Part shown: positions 33,225-46,905 of the stretch, one piece after another
Layout: each line of letters starts with the position of its first letter
Numbering within the stretch: position 1 is the stretch's first letter
Assembly: GCA_020543525.1 (NCBI GenBank)
Contig: JAHYIO010000001.1
Location: 248,001 to 312,000, forward strand
Direction: 5' to 3'
DNA: 64,000 nucleotides
Source: Coriolopsis trogii
Lineage: Eukaryota > Basidiomycota > Agaricomycetes > Polyporales > Polyporaceae
The notes under the pieces: generated by a model
What the model was told of the DNA's origin: nothing
Databases searched by the model: none
What the model saw: only the letters and a program-made list of their open reading frames with translations
Translations under genes and position numbers: made by a program

Positions 33225-35597
33225 TCACCTCCGAGATCGAGTGACTCTCGCAGAGCCAGCCCGCGAGGTCTCGAACTGGAGCTTCCTCCGCGCATAGTCC
33301 TCGCGGTTCATGCGCTGCAAAAAGTACTCGCCCCCACCGCCTCCCCAGGACACGCTCCCGGGCGAGTACGACCGGGACGTTACAGTAAAAATTTCACTGA
33401 TGTCGTCGAGCTATGCGAAGATGATGAGTGATCAAGAGAGAAAGCGGATGAGACGAGACACTGCGTCACTTACGTTACGCTCCTTCAACGCGGGTGATGA
33501 GCTACGTTCGCGCGCAGCAGACCTGCCAGATCCCATGAGGCACTTGAGGGAAACGACGATGGCGCCCTCCTTCAAATCCAGGAACTTCTGCCTCAACGCT
33601 TCGTTCACTGCATCAACCAACCTATCAGCATCCTCACGGCGATCATCAACAGGGACTATCACGCACGCGGCTCAAGGAAGACCTTGTTGTTCACGAGCAC
33701 AACGTCGGCTTCTTTCACGAGCGCATCCACCCGCGGACTCTTCAGCATGTCCCCTTCCTCCAGCTCCACCTCACCCATCCGCACACCCCACATCCTACAC
33801 CGGATTCTGAACTGTTCCTGCAAGCTCCGCGCGACCCCCGCAGGCCCAGGCATCAGCTCAATCCCAAAACTCCTGCACCCGATCTCGAGGCCAGCCTGCA
33901 GCGCCACGTTGCCCACGCCTGAGCCGAGGTCGAGGAACAGAGAGTCTTCCCGGAGGCCAGTCGCGCGGAAGATCTCCGAGACGAAGTTGGGCATGAGCTC
34001 GCCGTAGACCTCGGACGAGAAGGCTTCGTAGCGCCGGAGCATGTCGACGTTAGGGCCCACCGCGCGCTGGTAACATTCGTCCACTATTCGCTGGGCTATC
34101 TGCGAAGGCATCCGCTCCCAAGTGCGAACGACGTCACGGAACACGTTGGCAGGTGGTGGAACGAACGGGTCAAGGGAGACAGGAGGGTATTTGAGGAGTG
34201 AAAGAAGAGCGTTGATTGCGCTCATGACCTTGAGGAAAAACGGACCGTCCTTGGTTCTAATGGCTCGTCGCAGAAGGCGTAAGAAGTCCACAGTAGGTTC
34301 GGACATAGGGGACGAGGGCTTTGCGTACGATGAGAGAGATGAAACAGAGCACAGAGATGACGGCGACGAGATGGAGCAAGACGAGAACTTGGAAAACAGC
34401 GAGTATGACGACGAAAGCGAGGATGCAGAAGATACGGAAGACGGTGTTGAGACTCGAGACGAGGGAGGAGATGGTGCATCGGACGGTGGAGACAGGCTTC
34501 TTTCATCGTCGCTGTCTTCGTCGCCGCACATTAGTTCACTATCCTTGGGTGGCAGGGTGCCTAAGAGCGAACGCTGAGCAGGTGTGAGATAATCTAGACA
34601 GCACTGTTATTGCATGGGAGGAATGTCAGAACAAGGGACTTACGTTCTACAATGGTATGAAGAGAGCTCTCCAAGCACATGATAGGATTATAGTGATCCT
34701 TGTCCTTCGGTGCGAGTAAGATAAATCTGTAGAGCGCGTTAGGTACTTCAGATATGGAGGCTATCACCTGCCTACCTTTCGGATGCGTTTGTGTTCGGGA
34801 ACTCTAGTTCAACTACCGGATAATCCGTCGGGTGAGGCTCAAAAGACTTGTCGTCCGGGTCCATCGGATTGTTGAAATCTTTACGCCGACTCGGTAAGTA
34901 CAAACGCGTTATACAGGCTCGGGTACGAGGGTACAGAGTTGTGACTGACTGTCGCACATGTGTGCTGCGGCATACGCATATAGTCGCCTTGAAACTATAC
35001 CACAGCGTATATTAGAGAAGAGGTACGATACTCACAAGCTATGTATCCCTTCATCAGGTTTCGCACTACAGCCTCGGAACTGAGGAAGTCTGGGCCTGGG
35101 TGTCCATGCTCATTTATCCAGCATTCGCGCGGTGGCCCTGGTGGCGGGTCGGGTACTGCGACTGAGGCAGCTCTCGTGCTAGGAGCAGAGGCGGCGCGGG
35201 TGCTCCGCGAGGATAGTCGACCAGGGGAAGAGGTTGTGCGAGAAGACGAAGTACGGGAGGATGATCCAGAGGGTATAGGAGAGGACCGCACGCTCGAGGC
35301 ACGCGACTGGGACGTGCTCCACACGTCGTCTGCAGGTGAAACGCGTCGCTTCTTGGGAGCACGACGCGTCAAGAGTTCCCCACCCTTGCGTTTGGGTAAC
35401 GCGTCGGCGTTGGGAGCGGATGTGGGTGGCGGAACCTCATGCGCGGTGACCTTGATGGATGGAGCGCCTGCGCGAGGGTCTTGGGGGTAGACATAGGGAA
35501 CAAAGCGCGTTGTGATGACGGTGGAGGAGCCCGAGGTCGAGGAGGATGAATTTGAGAAGAAGGTGTGGTCTGTGGCGGATGTCGAGGACGGGCCCAT
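33225..35597 (-). CDS. DOT1: DOT1 histone H3-lysine-79 methyltransferase
   Basis: Predicted nuclear SAM-dependent enzyme that methylates H3 Lys79 (seven-beta-strand class, no SET domain), acting in silencing and checkpoint control. Six exons (35597-35036, 34878-34776, 34726-34644, 34593-33667, 33607-33474, 33410-33225) give 664 residues. Residues 1-150 are Ser/Pro-rich with basic patches (KKRR), expected for nucleosome binding. The catalytic fold follows: ECWINEHGHPGPDFLSSEAV, EVYGELMPNFVSEIF, the SAM loop LFLDLGSGVGN at 469-478, ADVVLVNNKVF, and LKEGAIVVSLK. The C-terminus (VSWGGGGGEYFLQRM) matches the family end. An acidic, Ser-rich insert lies before the catalytic core. The gene is divergent from SEC4 with 445 bp between the ATGs, so they probably share a promoter region. 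Confidence 0.93.
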
Positions 35598-36042
35598 CGT
35601 CGTGGTCGGTGCAAGAGGATGTGCGCGGTGGCGGTGAGCTCATTTGCGCCAAGTCCGGCCCCGGTGGCCACGCACGTGAGATTCGCTCCGGTAAGGGTTT
35701 ACCAGCACAAATTATTGATTTCGTGTCTTCTGGGACCACGGCGAACACAACGCGCACCCAGCGAATCGTCTACGCATCTGCCATGTTTTGCAGAGGACAA
35801 CGCGTGTGGCGCAACAGAGTTATGTCGGATACGGTCATGTTCCTGGAGGAATGCCGTAAAAGGAGATAGCCACGTGGAGGGACTGCTGTAGTCGGAGGCG
35901 GTTGCCGTTAGCGCAGCAGCTCCTCCTCCCGCCACCTCGTCGCTCCTCCCAACGACCGCCTCGTACGTTCGCCGCCGTCTGCATCGTTCACAACAGTCGG
36001 CAGAGCCGCGTCTCTCATCTTCTTGGACTGGACCTGTAGATC
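35598..36042. promoter_or_regulatory. Divergent promoter DOT1 / SEC4
   Basis: 445 bp between two start codons on opposite strands. The segment is the only room for both core promoters. I see no clear TATA box, and no specific factor sites can be assigned. Confidence 0.5.
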
Positions 36043-37070
<1,028 letters not shown>

Positions 37071-37436
37071 TCCACCCACACCGGTGCCTACCCCGCACCA
37101 ACCTGTGCAATATGTACCACTGTACATATGGTCATCTGTTAGGAGTAGTTGTGTCTCGTTGCTCCTATCCTCCACACCTCCTTCCCCGCACTCCCCTGTC
37201 CGCAGAATGGTACATGCGCGCAAGCGACGTGCGGTTGTTTCCTCTGTTCCTCTTAGCAATCTACCTATTTATACAGGACGTCACCCACTTTGCGCAGCCT
37301 CCTCGGCAGTGCACACCGTATCCTCCAGAGTCAAAGCGTGATAAGCGAGAGACAGTACAGCAGACAGCGAACCAATAGCAGTACAAACGCGCCCTCTGGC
37401 GCGTCAGAGAAGTGAAGCCCGGCGCACTGACAACGT
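37071..37436. other. Convergent 3' intergenic region
   Basis: 366 bp between the SEC4 and ARP5 stop codons, which face each other. It must contain both 3' UTRs. No other feature is seen. Confidence 0.5.
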
Positions 37437-40208
37437 TCACATCGGCACAGACGAGTTCCAGTTCCCTCCCCACCACCGCTTGATCCGCTCCCCGCCCCAC
37501 TCCTCATACTCAGCCTTGGTGACGCCCACGCGCTTGAACTCCTCCGTCTTTGCAAAGTCCGCCATGCCCTTCCACGCGTCCAGCACCGGGTCCGCAGCGC
37601 GCACGACCGCGAGCGGCATCTCCGGGGGCAAGATCGGGCGCAGCGCCGCGTGCAGGCGGTCCGCGAGCCCGGGGAGCTGCGAGGGCGCGCCCGTGAGGAA
37701 GACGTTCTGCACGAGCCGGCCCTTGTCCGCGTCGGGGAAGCGGGCGAGGACGGTCTGGAGGACTTCGCCGAGCCCGGCCGAGTCGACGCCGGCCATGCTG
37801 GGCGAGAACCAGGCTTCGCAGACGCGCCAGCGTTCGATGTTGAGGTGGATCCGCGCCTTGCCTGCGCACACGGGGACGGGCGGGTGAGCAGCGGGACGTG
37901 GGCGAGCGCGAGCGCGAGGGGAGGCTGACCTTGTACGTCGCCCTCTTCGTATTGTGGACGGAAGGCAGACATGAGCGCGGACCGTTGGGACGTGAGCGAG
38001 GCATGCGTGTGCTCTTCGGTGAACGTGGGGTCGTATGCTAGTAGCTTCTGCTCCACAGCCTGGAGGGTGGCCAGGTCCTCCTCCTCATCCGAGGACACCG
38101 CAGCGGTGTTCTGTGGGACATGTGAGATGATAAGCTACACCCCTGGAGTCTGCCCGGCACTTACAATCTTGCGGTATATGGCCCAATCAGCGTCGTCCGC
38201 ACCGAACATGTCCTCTGCACAACAACGGTCAACATATACGACAACTCGCTGACCGCGGCCCACTCACCCCCTCCGGCTTTGCGCCTCTTCTTCGGGACAC
38301 GGTCGTCCGCAGCCAGATTCGCAATGCTCTTCATCCTTGCCTGCGATGCCGCGCTCTTTCTGTCCGTCAGTGCCGCCTTCCTCCGGTTCCGCTCCTTGAT
38401 ACGCGTCATGATGGCCTCCTGCTCCCTGCGCAATTTCGACGCCCACCCCGTCAAGTCGCGATCGCGCTCCTCTTCTTCCCGCTTTTCCTCAGCAGCTCGC
38501 TCCTCGCGCTCGCGCTCCTTTTCGCGCTTGGCCCGTTCGCGGGCTTCGTGCCCGGCCTTCATGAGCTTCTGCTTCTTCTTCTCCTTCAGGCCGTCTTCGT
38601 CGAGCTGTATACGGGGTTAGATGTGTGATAGGAGCCTGCTGATTACACAAAGGACTCACTTCCTCGTCCGGCACGTCAACCAAGGGGAACGATGGCGCAG
38701 CTTCCTCCTGGTAGTCATGGTGAGCGATATGCACGCAAACTCAACTATCTGGCTCACCTCGGCGTCATCGCCGTCGGCCTCCTTCTTTCTTGCCTTCTTC
38801 AAGTCATTCTCGAGCTTCTTAATAGCATTATCCAGTGCTGTGTCGTTAGCGAAACCCTCCTCCTTGAGCGTGTCCGCCCACTCCCTCTTGGTCTCCTCCT
38901 CCCGTCGCTCCCTCACAGTCAACAAGTGAGCGAGGTCGTTCTCTTTTTGGAGGAGCTGGGTACGGCAGTGTCAGAGTAGGTGTGTGCATATACTTAGCAA
39001 AAGCGCAGTTGGAGCGATCCTGACCTTTTCCATCCGAGATTTCGCAGCGAGCTCTTGCAGCTTGCGGCCCTGCTCCTTTTTCCGCTCTGCTATGCGCGCT
39101 AGCTCTTCTTCCGTCTTCTCTTCCGTGACCGGCAAGGTGTATGGGAACTGGATGATGCGTTCGGAGGCACGCAGGTTGAGTGGGTCCTTGAGCTTCCGAA
39201 GGAGGGCGGTGTAGTCCGGGGCGAACTCGCAGAAGTTCTGCAACATCCACTGGAAAGTTGTGAGCGCGCATAGTAGCGATCGTTATAACGGGGGACACAC
39301 ATTGCATTGGATGGGAGTGACTCGACTCGGGAACGTAGGGTACTTCAGCTGAATGAGCTTCAGGAGATAGTCCGTCGCCTGCATCGCACCCCAGTTTATC
39401 CTGCATGGAGCATCAGACACGTCGTGCCGGTGACACAGTCAGTGCGATTTGTCTTACCGTTTCGCATGGCTCATCAATCCTTTCCCACTCAATATGGGAA
39501 TAACAGAAGTCGACGCAGTGTTGAAAGAGACCACGAGACCGTCACCCTGGAAGGGTACAGGAGGACTCGGAAGGTTGTTGTGATAGAACGACATGACAGA
39601 GTCCACGCAGAACGCCAGAGAGGGCACAGAGTACTGTTCGAACATGAGTTCAGAGGTTACTACTCTAGGGTGTCAGTAGAGCGCGCATGCTTTGCCAACT
39701 CGTTCGACGTCGAGGAGGGAGACTCACAAGCTCTGGAATGCAACGGGGACGCTAACCGTTCAGTCATAAGGATAGGGTGGTCGACCGTCGGTGTGTCGAT
39801 CCCTAAGTGTATGAACGCGTAGTCAAGCGCGTTTTCCTATGTTTGTAGGCACATATTAGGGGCAGCAAAACGTAAGTACATAGTAGGACGTACCAGCGCG
39901 TCGAAGTTGAGCAAGACGTCTCCCTCCCAAGGTGTCTTCGCCTGTGACCTCGCGCCTCCTTCCACATCAATGCCCTCTCCGAACAACAGTAACGGCTTGT
40001 TTGTTCGTCGCTCCTTGTACTTCGCAACCATGTTGATCCCAGTACGTGGAGTTTCCGACGTGCAAAAGCCGAAGCGCAAGTGTGTCGAGCCATTGTCGAT
40101 GCATAGTGGGGTATGTTGCTCGCGATGTTCATCGTACGATGCAGGGACCTGCACTGTCGGCAGTGGCTGCATGGGCAGGTATGTGATGTTCGCATCGTCG
40201 ACTTCCAT
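37437..40208 (-). CDS. ARP5: Actin-related protein 5 (INO80 complex subunit)
   Basis: Predicted nuclear actin-fold subunit that, with Ies6, couples the INO80 ATPase to nucleosome sliding. Eleven exons: 40208-39894, 39836-39728, 39659-39458, 39400-39301, 39249-39025, 38955-38758, 38707-38660, 38604-38268, 38214-38165, 38110-37930 and 37861-37437, giving 729 residues. The N-terminal actin fold shows CIDNGSTHLRFGF, FIHLGIDTPTVDHPILMTE, FEQYSVPSLAFCVDS and VVSFNTASTSVIPIL. A long charged coiled insert follows (many E, K and R, about residues 340-560), a known Arp5 hallmark. The actin fold then returns with GKARIHLNIERWRVCEAWF and LVQNVFLTGAPSQLPGLADR. The start was taken at the first Met before the conserved strand. 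Exon 3 uses the second of two tandem AGs, which gives the family spacing. Confidence 0.92.
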
Positions 40209-40531
40209 GTCTGCGGTGAGGCGAGAGGGACAGCATGAGCCTACGCATGATGAGTTGACGTTCACGGTCACTATGCGCGCTCACTCAACGCCTGCAATCT
40301 GTCATGCCCGTTATGGTAATCCCAGATCAATGGCTGGAGTACCGCCAAAACATATCTTCTCCAACGCCAGGATCCTCCATGCAGACACAAGTATGACTCA
40401 TGCGCTCTCTCGGTTTATGCAGATAGAGATAAGAAGGAGAGAAGTTCGATGTCTTCGAGAAGTTAGACACATATTTCGTCCAAGACCCCATCAAGTCCAG
40501 ACTATCCAGTATAGTACTATCACTGTCAGCA
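40209..40531. other. Short intergenic region, tandem genes
   Basis: 323 bp between the stop codon of the EF-hand gene and the ATG of ARP5, both on the minus strand. It should carry the ARP5 promoter and the 3' UTR of the EF-hand gene. No other feature is seen. Confidence 0.5.
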
Positions 40532-43500
40532 TCAGCGTGCTTGCCCATTCGAGCTCTTGCTAAGAACAACACTCAAGGTCTCCGTCAACTTCTCAAAGAA
40601 AATCTCCTGCATCGCCTCCTGGGATTTCGTCAAATGCGACTCGAGACGGGACTCTAGCTGCGAGAACTGCTGTTGGAAGGCCTCGAACTTCTCGTTGATG
40701 GCCGTTATGCGATCTTCGAGAGCCTCCAAGCGGCGCTGAACAACTGCTGAGTCCGACGGATCCGGAGGAGGCTCGTCTGGAGGCACGATATCGTCGGGGA
40801 CAAAGGGCTTGCATGTAATCATCGGGTGCGTGTAGACATGAGCCAACTTTCCGGAATCGTCTACCACATCCTTGACGCCGCGTCCGCAACATCGGTTGCA
40901 AATGAAGTCATCTACAGCCACAATTGCGGGTGGTCAGCGGCACGTATCATGGTGGCGATGCTGTATCCGGCTCACTCGAAGAGAATCCCGTATACCATTC
41001 TCGCTGCGGGAAAGGTGCTTTGCAAGACCAACAGATAATCAGCGTTCTCGACTCGCATTCGGTGCATATTGTGTCTAGACACGAAGATTAGAGATAAATG
41101 ATGATAGTCGACGTTAAGTGCTCTCACCCCAACAGTCAAGACAGAAGAAACACTGGCCCATGTAAACTTGCACTTGACAAATTTTACAGTACCAACCAGG
41201 ATCCCGTGGAGAGGGTGGGACAGCGTCATCGTTGGGAAGAGTGTCCTCAAGATGTGGCCAGTCTTCATGCGAACTAGCTGTTGATTGGTCGATACCATCG
41301 GCGTCCTTCTCGTCAACGTGTTGGAGGAGTCCAGAAGCTTGACAATCCACGTCCTCTGTCGGCGAGAGATTATCATCTGCCGGCTTTCGTTCTTCCTCTT
41401 TCTCGACACCTTCTGACGATGCCTCGTTCCCCATGGCGGGCTGGCGTGAAGGGTGGTTCATGGCGGGTTGTGCTGGCGTGGGGAGGACGGTTTTAGCAAC
41501 CGCGAGAGATGTACTTGCGTCGTCCGTATCCCGGGCCCCTTCTTCTTGAGCGTCAGGATTCCCGATACGTGACTGCACTTGCTGCGAGTCTCCGCTCTCG
41601 ACCTGTAGCATAGCGGTAGGGGAATGCAGAACCTCTTCGAGAACTTCGGGATGTTGATCAGATGATGCTGCGTGCGCTTCGCCATTGGAGACCTCGACCG
41701 CGGACTCGCGAGCATCGACGGCTTCATCGACGGCTTCATTCCCCACCTCGGGCGCGGCGACGGCGTCCTGGGGTGCGACGGCGAGTACGTCCATATGCGT
41801 AGGTTCCCCGTCTTCTCCTGTATCGAGAACTCGTTTCCCCTCCGGCTCTGCGCCTACAGTCAAGCCTGGCTCCTCATCTGCCCTTGCGCCTTGTGCAAAC
41901 TCGAGCTGCCCTTTCTCCTCGTCTTCCGTCTCTGAAGGAGGTTTTGGCGGAAGGGGAATCCCTCGATAGGAATCTCGTACCATCTCCCACGCGCTACGTG
42001 CCTGCGTCCGCACAGTCGGCCACTGCAAACGATGCACGATCGTCCGGACCTTGACGTAAGTGTGCGTGGGCTTGTGCTCGCCCGACTCGCCGAACGTGAC
42101 CTTCTGGTCCAGGCACTCCGGGTCATCGCAGAACGAGACCTGCTCGTAGAATGCTGTTGGGTCCGGTTCGCATTCGATACAGATGTACCGTGCGCCGCCG
42201 ATGATATGGACGCCCCACATATTGTAGTCACAAGGGTTCTCGCTGCATGGGGATCCCGTTGGTGAGGGGTTCGATGAGTGCATGGGCAGCTAAGCTCGAC
42301 ACTCACGTGTGGGAAGGAACAATGCGACTGAGGTAGGACGCGAATGTTTCATACAGGCGTACATCTTTGGCCGTGCAGACCTGTCTTGCGCGGGCGTTGC
42401 GCTCATCGAAGTCGGGTAGTGGTCTACCGTACCCCGCCTGAACCCTGAGATACGCCATCCGAGCGTCTCTTCGACCAGCGATGTATGACCAGGAGAATCT
42501 CCGACGGCGAACCTCGTGCAACGTCACAGAAATCGCGTATTGCCAGAGCAGTCGAGGCTTGTTCTCAGGTACTTGGAGCTGGAGCGGACTGGAGCGGAAC
42601 GTCATGTACTCGTCCGGGATCTTCTTCAAGACGAAATGCCAGTCGAAGTCGTCGGGGTTGTCGTAGGACCGTCTTCCCATAATAGTGTATTCGTCGACGA
42701 GAGTTCCCGTGTAGTAGATGCGCATGTCTCCCGGGTACGAAATCGTCCATTGGACTTGTACGACACCGTACTCGTCTTGCTCGCACGTCCCAGAGATCTC
42801 GAAAGGATCTCCGTCGAATTCTATACCACAGGCAGTGAAGTCTTCCCCTTCCTTGGTCGAATAGTGGAAGTGAAGGGACAGCATAGATCGTGTGGGGTAC
42901 AAAACATCCGAATAGGGAAAGCCGTTCCAATTACCCAGACTAGCAGGTCTAGTTAGTGACAGAGCACGTATACAGACGAATACGATACGAATGCTTACAT
43001 ATCCTTCACAGGAGACGGTGCTAGAAGATCTTCTTCCGTGTCGCCGTCCACTCTGTCGTATAGCGAGGTATCGAACGGCGAACCCTTCTCAAGGTCGAGA
43101 CCTTCCAAACTAGGTAGAGGTTCCTCTTCTTCGTACACATATGCGTTGAAGAAGTAATGGTAGCTGTTCTCGGCTTTCCAGAATTCAGTGTCGGGACCAA
43201 AGTGAGTGTACTATAGTGGTGATGGGTGAGAACCCTGTCGAGAGCGTCGGCGGAGAAGAGGAAGGTCACTGACCAACCCGTACGCAAAGTTGTGGACGTG
43301 CGCTTTCGGGTCCAATTTTTGCTGGATAGCAAAGTCTTCGGCCCCAATCAACATAACCCGGACAGTCACGACGGATACGAAATCGACGCACCCTTCAACT
43401 GGTTGACGCGACGCTCTACGGCACCGATGATTTGTGAGAACGCATTCTGGGAGCTCTGGAACTCATCCTCATCTAAAACGACTGTTTGGGCGGCTCGAAG

Positions 43501-46180
43501 CTTCCTCCAATCGTTCTGGAGGAGGAGATAAATCAACGGAAAGAGAGACTACAACTCAGTGAGCAGACATCTTCGTAGCACGTAGAGTGAGTCCCTCACC
43601 TTCTCCAGACGTCCAGATCCGAGCACCAGAGAAAGTGTGTCGGAAGCATCAATGTCATATTTGATCTTCTCGAGGTTCCCGCGGATTCGCTGCTCTTCGA
43701 GGTCGATGTACTCTTGAAAACGGTCAGGCGGGGTCGAGAACTCCGCCTCTGGCCGTCCGTGTTCCGGCATGCCCAAGAGCAGGAACGCGCACCACCACCA
43801 TATGTTGAAGTAGTTGTCTACGGCTCGACGATTTCTAGGGTGGACGCGAGGAATAGCTACGCGCATCTTGCTCAAGAGTTCCTTGATCTTGTCGACGTAT
43901 TGGGAGGCAAAGATCTTCCATCCAATGGCCCAATACGCTAGCCAGTGAGGGATACTGCGATGCAGTGAGTGGATGTGCCTTCGATGACGAAAACTCATTC
44001 ACCTCCATAGAAGCGACGGCGGTCTCATGTCCATCACTTTGTTGACCTCCGAGATGGTCACATAGCCAGACGCGTCATCATCGAAGGCTTCCATGATGGG
44101 CTGCAGCCATGCAAGTCCGAGGAACTCCAGGGCCCATTGGTCACTAGAGACCACCTCATCTCCCTGACCGAGAGCTGCGTTATCTATCGCGTCACGATAG
44201 TGTTCCTGCAGTGTCATCACGAAGAGACGCGCTTTCACGTTTCGCCGCCAACCCTGACAAAAGACGTGAATCTTAACTTCCCGCCAAGGGCGAGCCTATG
44301 AATTCCCTACCATTTCTTGCCAGATCTTCCTCAGTTCCTATGTGGAGAATGTGGATGGGCTGATGAACGGAATATAATGGGTTGCATACACTCACGGGGT
44401 CCTTGATCTTCATGTGCGGGCCCTGCGTCATCACGTCGGTGACAGCACCGATGACTCGGTCGTTCTCCTCGTGGATGTACCTCTCCAAGGCGACCTGCAC
44501 AAGGCTGACTTGGAGCTCGAACTTGCCAATGAACGTGTCAAAATTCTCCTCCAGAGCCTCGTCTATATCCTCTCGCAGCTCCAATTTCAGCTCGTCCAGC
44601 GTTAACGACCGCGCCTTCGTTTTCTTGGGCGGGCCCGACTTGTCGGTGAGACCTTTGTCAGCAACTGCCTTATCCCCGGGCGTCCTTGCGACGGCGCCTT
44701 TGTCGACGATCCCCTTGTCGCGATCACCCTGACCCTGGGGCTGCGTGGGCTCGCCTCCTTGTCTTCTCTCAGGTTTTCCTCCAGCAACGATGCCGCTACG
44801 CATAGAGGCCTCGATGGCGATGAGAGACCTGAGGGTTTCGTCATCTTGTCTGACTTTCGTGGTACCGCCCCTTCTCTCGATCTCCGCGGCAATCTTGCGC
44901 TCCTCTGCGCTCACGAAGCGATTGAACAGCTGGATCACGATATCCAACCTGTGAATATGCCAGTTAGCATACCAGGAAGATGTGCCTGCAGTCAGAGAGC
45001 GTACTTTGCGTCGATCTCATAATTCTGCCTCTTAACGTCCGCGAGAGAATTTGCAGTGTGCATCGCGAGGGCGAACTGGAAGTCGGCTTTCCGGTCGGTG
45101 AACATCTTCACGAAAGCAGCAAGCTTCTCCGCCCATACGAGTCCCTTGAGGACTTTGACCAAGAGCTTTTTCTTCAAGAAGGTGTCACAAAAGTTGGCAC
45201 ATTCCTTGATGTCGTTCGCCGTCTTCTCTGCGAGGTCTTCCAGGCGATCTTTGAGAACGCGACCGTCTAGCCCGACGTGCAATCGATTATCGACGCCCTT
45301 CAGTCTGAATGTTGTACAGCAGTTGATCAGTCCATATCGACAATAGGCGGATGCTGGACGTACTGTACCATGACCATCATCATGTCCTTCATCTCGACGT
45401 AGAGCGTCATCACGCGGCGGTCGTTTTCTTGACGGGTAGTCTCAAGTGCGTATACGGCCTTGAACGCCAGGACAGCAACTGTTACAACGTCAGCTCAAAC
45501 ACTCTCGCAGATGCACGCCGTCATACCAGTCACAGCAGGATGAATCCTTGCGAGCTCATCGAGCCCCTTCATGAGCCATGGGATATCGTCGGCGAAGCGC
45601 TTGATCCCGCGCTCGATCTTCTGCACAACGTTGGACTGCTCGAGCGCTGTCACGGCGTCCGCTGCGTTGTTCAACACGGACATGGCCATATTCGCCTTGT
45701 TTTCGAGATTATTGAGCTTGTTCCCTATGGGAGGCCCGCCTTGCAGTCAGAATTCCTCGCGGCGTCCGATAACACGAAGGTGGGAGCGTCTCACTCACCC
45801 ATGGCATCAAGACTCCGGTCGACCTTGTGCACTGAAGGACCAGCATCCAGCTGGGCATGCATGGGTGCCAAATCGGCCAATGCCTTGTCCATAGGATGGG
45901 TTTTTGGATCTCCACTCGGTGTGGATGGAACATGCTCCGGTGTTGGCATCGGCATCGGCATGGGTATCATACTCGTCTCGGGAACTGGCATCTGTAGTAC
46001 TGGCCTCACTGTCGGAACCGTACTCTCCATCGCCGTCACTGTCGGGACTGGAGGAGGTTCGGATACGCTGCGCGACGGGACACTTTTTGAGCCATCATCC
46101 GAATCTGTGGGGTGAGACGAGGCACGGTCGGACTTGGTCCGGGACTTCCTCAGCCGTCTAGTGAAACTGCTCAACGACAT
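40532..46180 (-). CDS. Large EF-hand and Cys-rich finger protein of an Agaricomycete family, function unknown
   Basis: Fifteen exons: 46180-45799, 45724-45527, 45478-45364, 45304-45005, 44948-44396, 44337-44311, 44253-44003, 43954-43600, 43548-43392, 43335-43274, 43210-42999, 42939-42307, 42242-41128, 41074-40976 and 40911-40532. They give 1,612 residues with phase kept throughout. Order of parts: basic/Pro-rich N-terminus; long alpha-helical region (about 125-520) with LDELARIHPAV and VQLFNRFVSAEERKI; one canonical EF-hand loop DDDASGYVTISE at 583-594; a helical region with IPHWLAYWAIGWKIF and HPRNRRAVDNYFN; a beta-rich part with FEISGTC and WTISYPGDMRIYYTG; a first Cys cluster near 1086-1125 (CDY..CIECE..FCDDPEC); an acidic insert; a second Cys cluster near 1433-1520 with repeated CxxC pairs, ZZ-finger-like; and a C-terminal coiled coil. 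I recall this archit­ecture from agaric genomes, where it has no assigned role. Calcium binding is inferred from the intact loop. Confidence 0.82.
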
Positions 46181-46905
46181 GGCGGAAAGAGGGTGAGAGG
46201 TTGCGTTCGCCTCAAGGTACTTATTTTGACAGATGTGCGTCTTACTACGTACCTTAGCCTGTGGTCGAGAGTGTTGCCGTAATCCCTGGGGCCGTTATGC
46301 ACGGACCTTGCAATGCATGTCCCTCGCGAGGCCTTCAATTACTGGAGCGCTACACTGCCGGTAGCATGTTGAAGCTGCTGCGGTCTGGTTTGGTAAGGAA
46401 GTTGGGCACCAAGACTCCAACCGCCTGGAGACATTCATCAGATTGTGGTCGAGGGTAAGTGGTAGAAGCCGAAGAAAGTGTGGTGGGCGCTGAGCGCTTC
46501 CGCTGCAGGTGTGATATTCGATTCGCGCGATGACGATCTTCGGCGCAGATGAAAGCTGTGCTACGTGTGCCATTATCAGCTACTCCATGTGTGGACTCGT
46601 ACCTTGGATTCCTTACAACCATCTGCGCATGCTTCATGGCGCGCATTTGTTATTCCATCGGGCGCGGAAGACAAGACATCAACATGAAACGTGTCGTCAG
46701 AAATACTTCAACGCATTGATCCATGCTTGACCTGTCGTGAGTCGAAACGATCGAAGTGAGACTACAGAAACACGTCGCACTATCTCACTTTCAGCACTAC
46801 ATAGTACAAGTAAACGCAGCAAGTCCGAGTGATAGGAGCGGGGAGATATGATAGTAATATACAGGAACTCTTAAACTTCCTTCCAACCAACCTCCACACC
46901 GCATG
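46181..46905. other. Intergenic, 0.7 kb
   Basis: Between the stop codon of GID1 and the start of the EF-hand gene, both on the minus strand. It should hold the EF-hand gene promoter. Nothing else is recognised. Confidence 0.5.
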
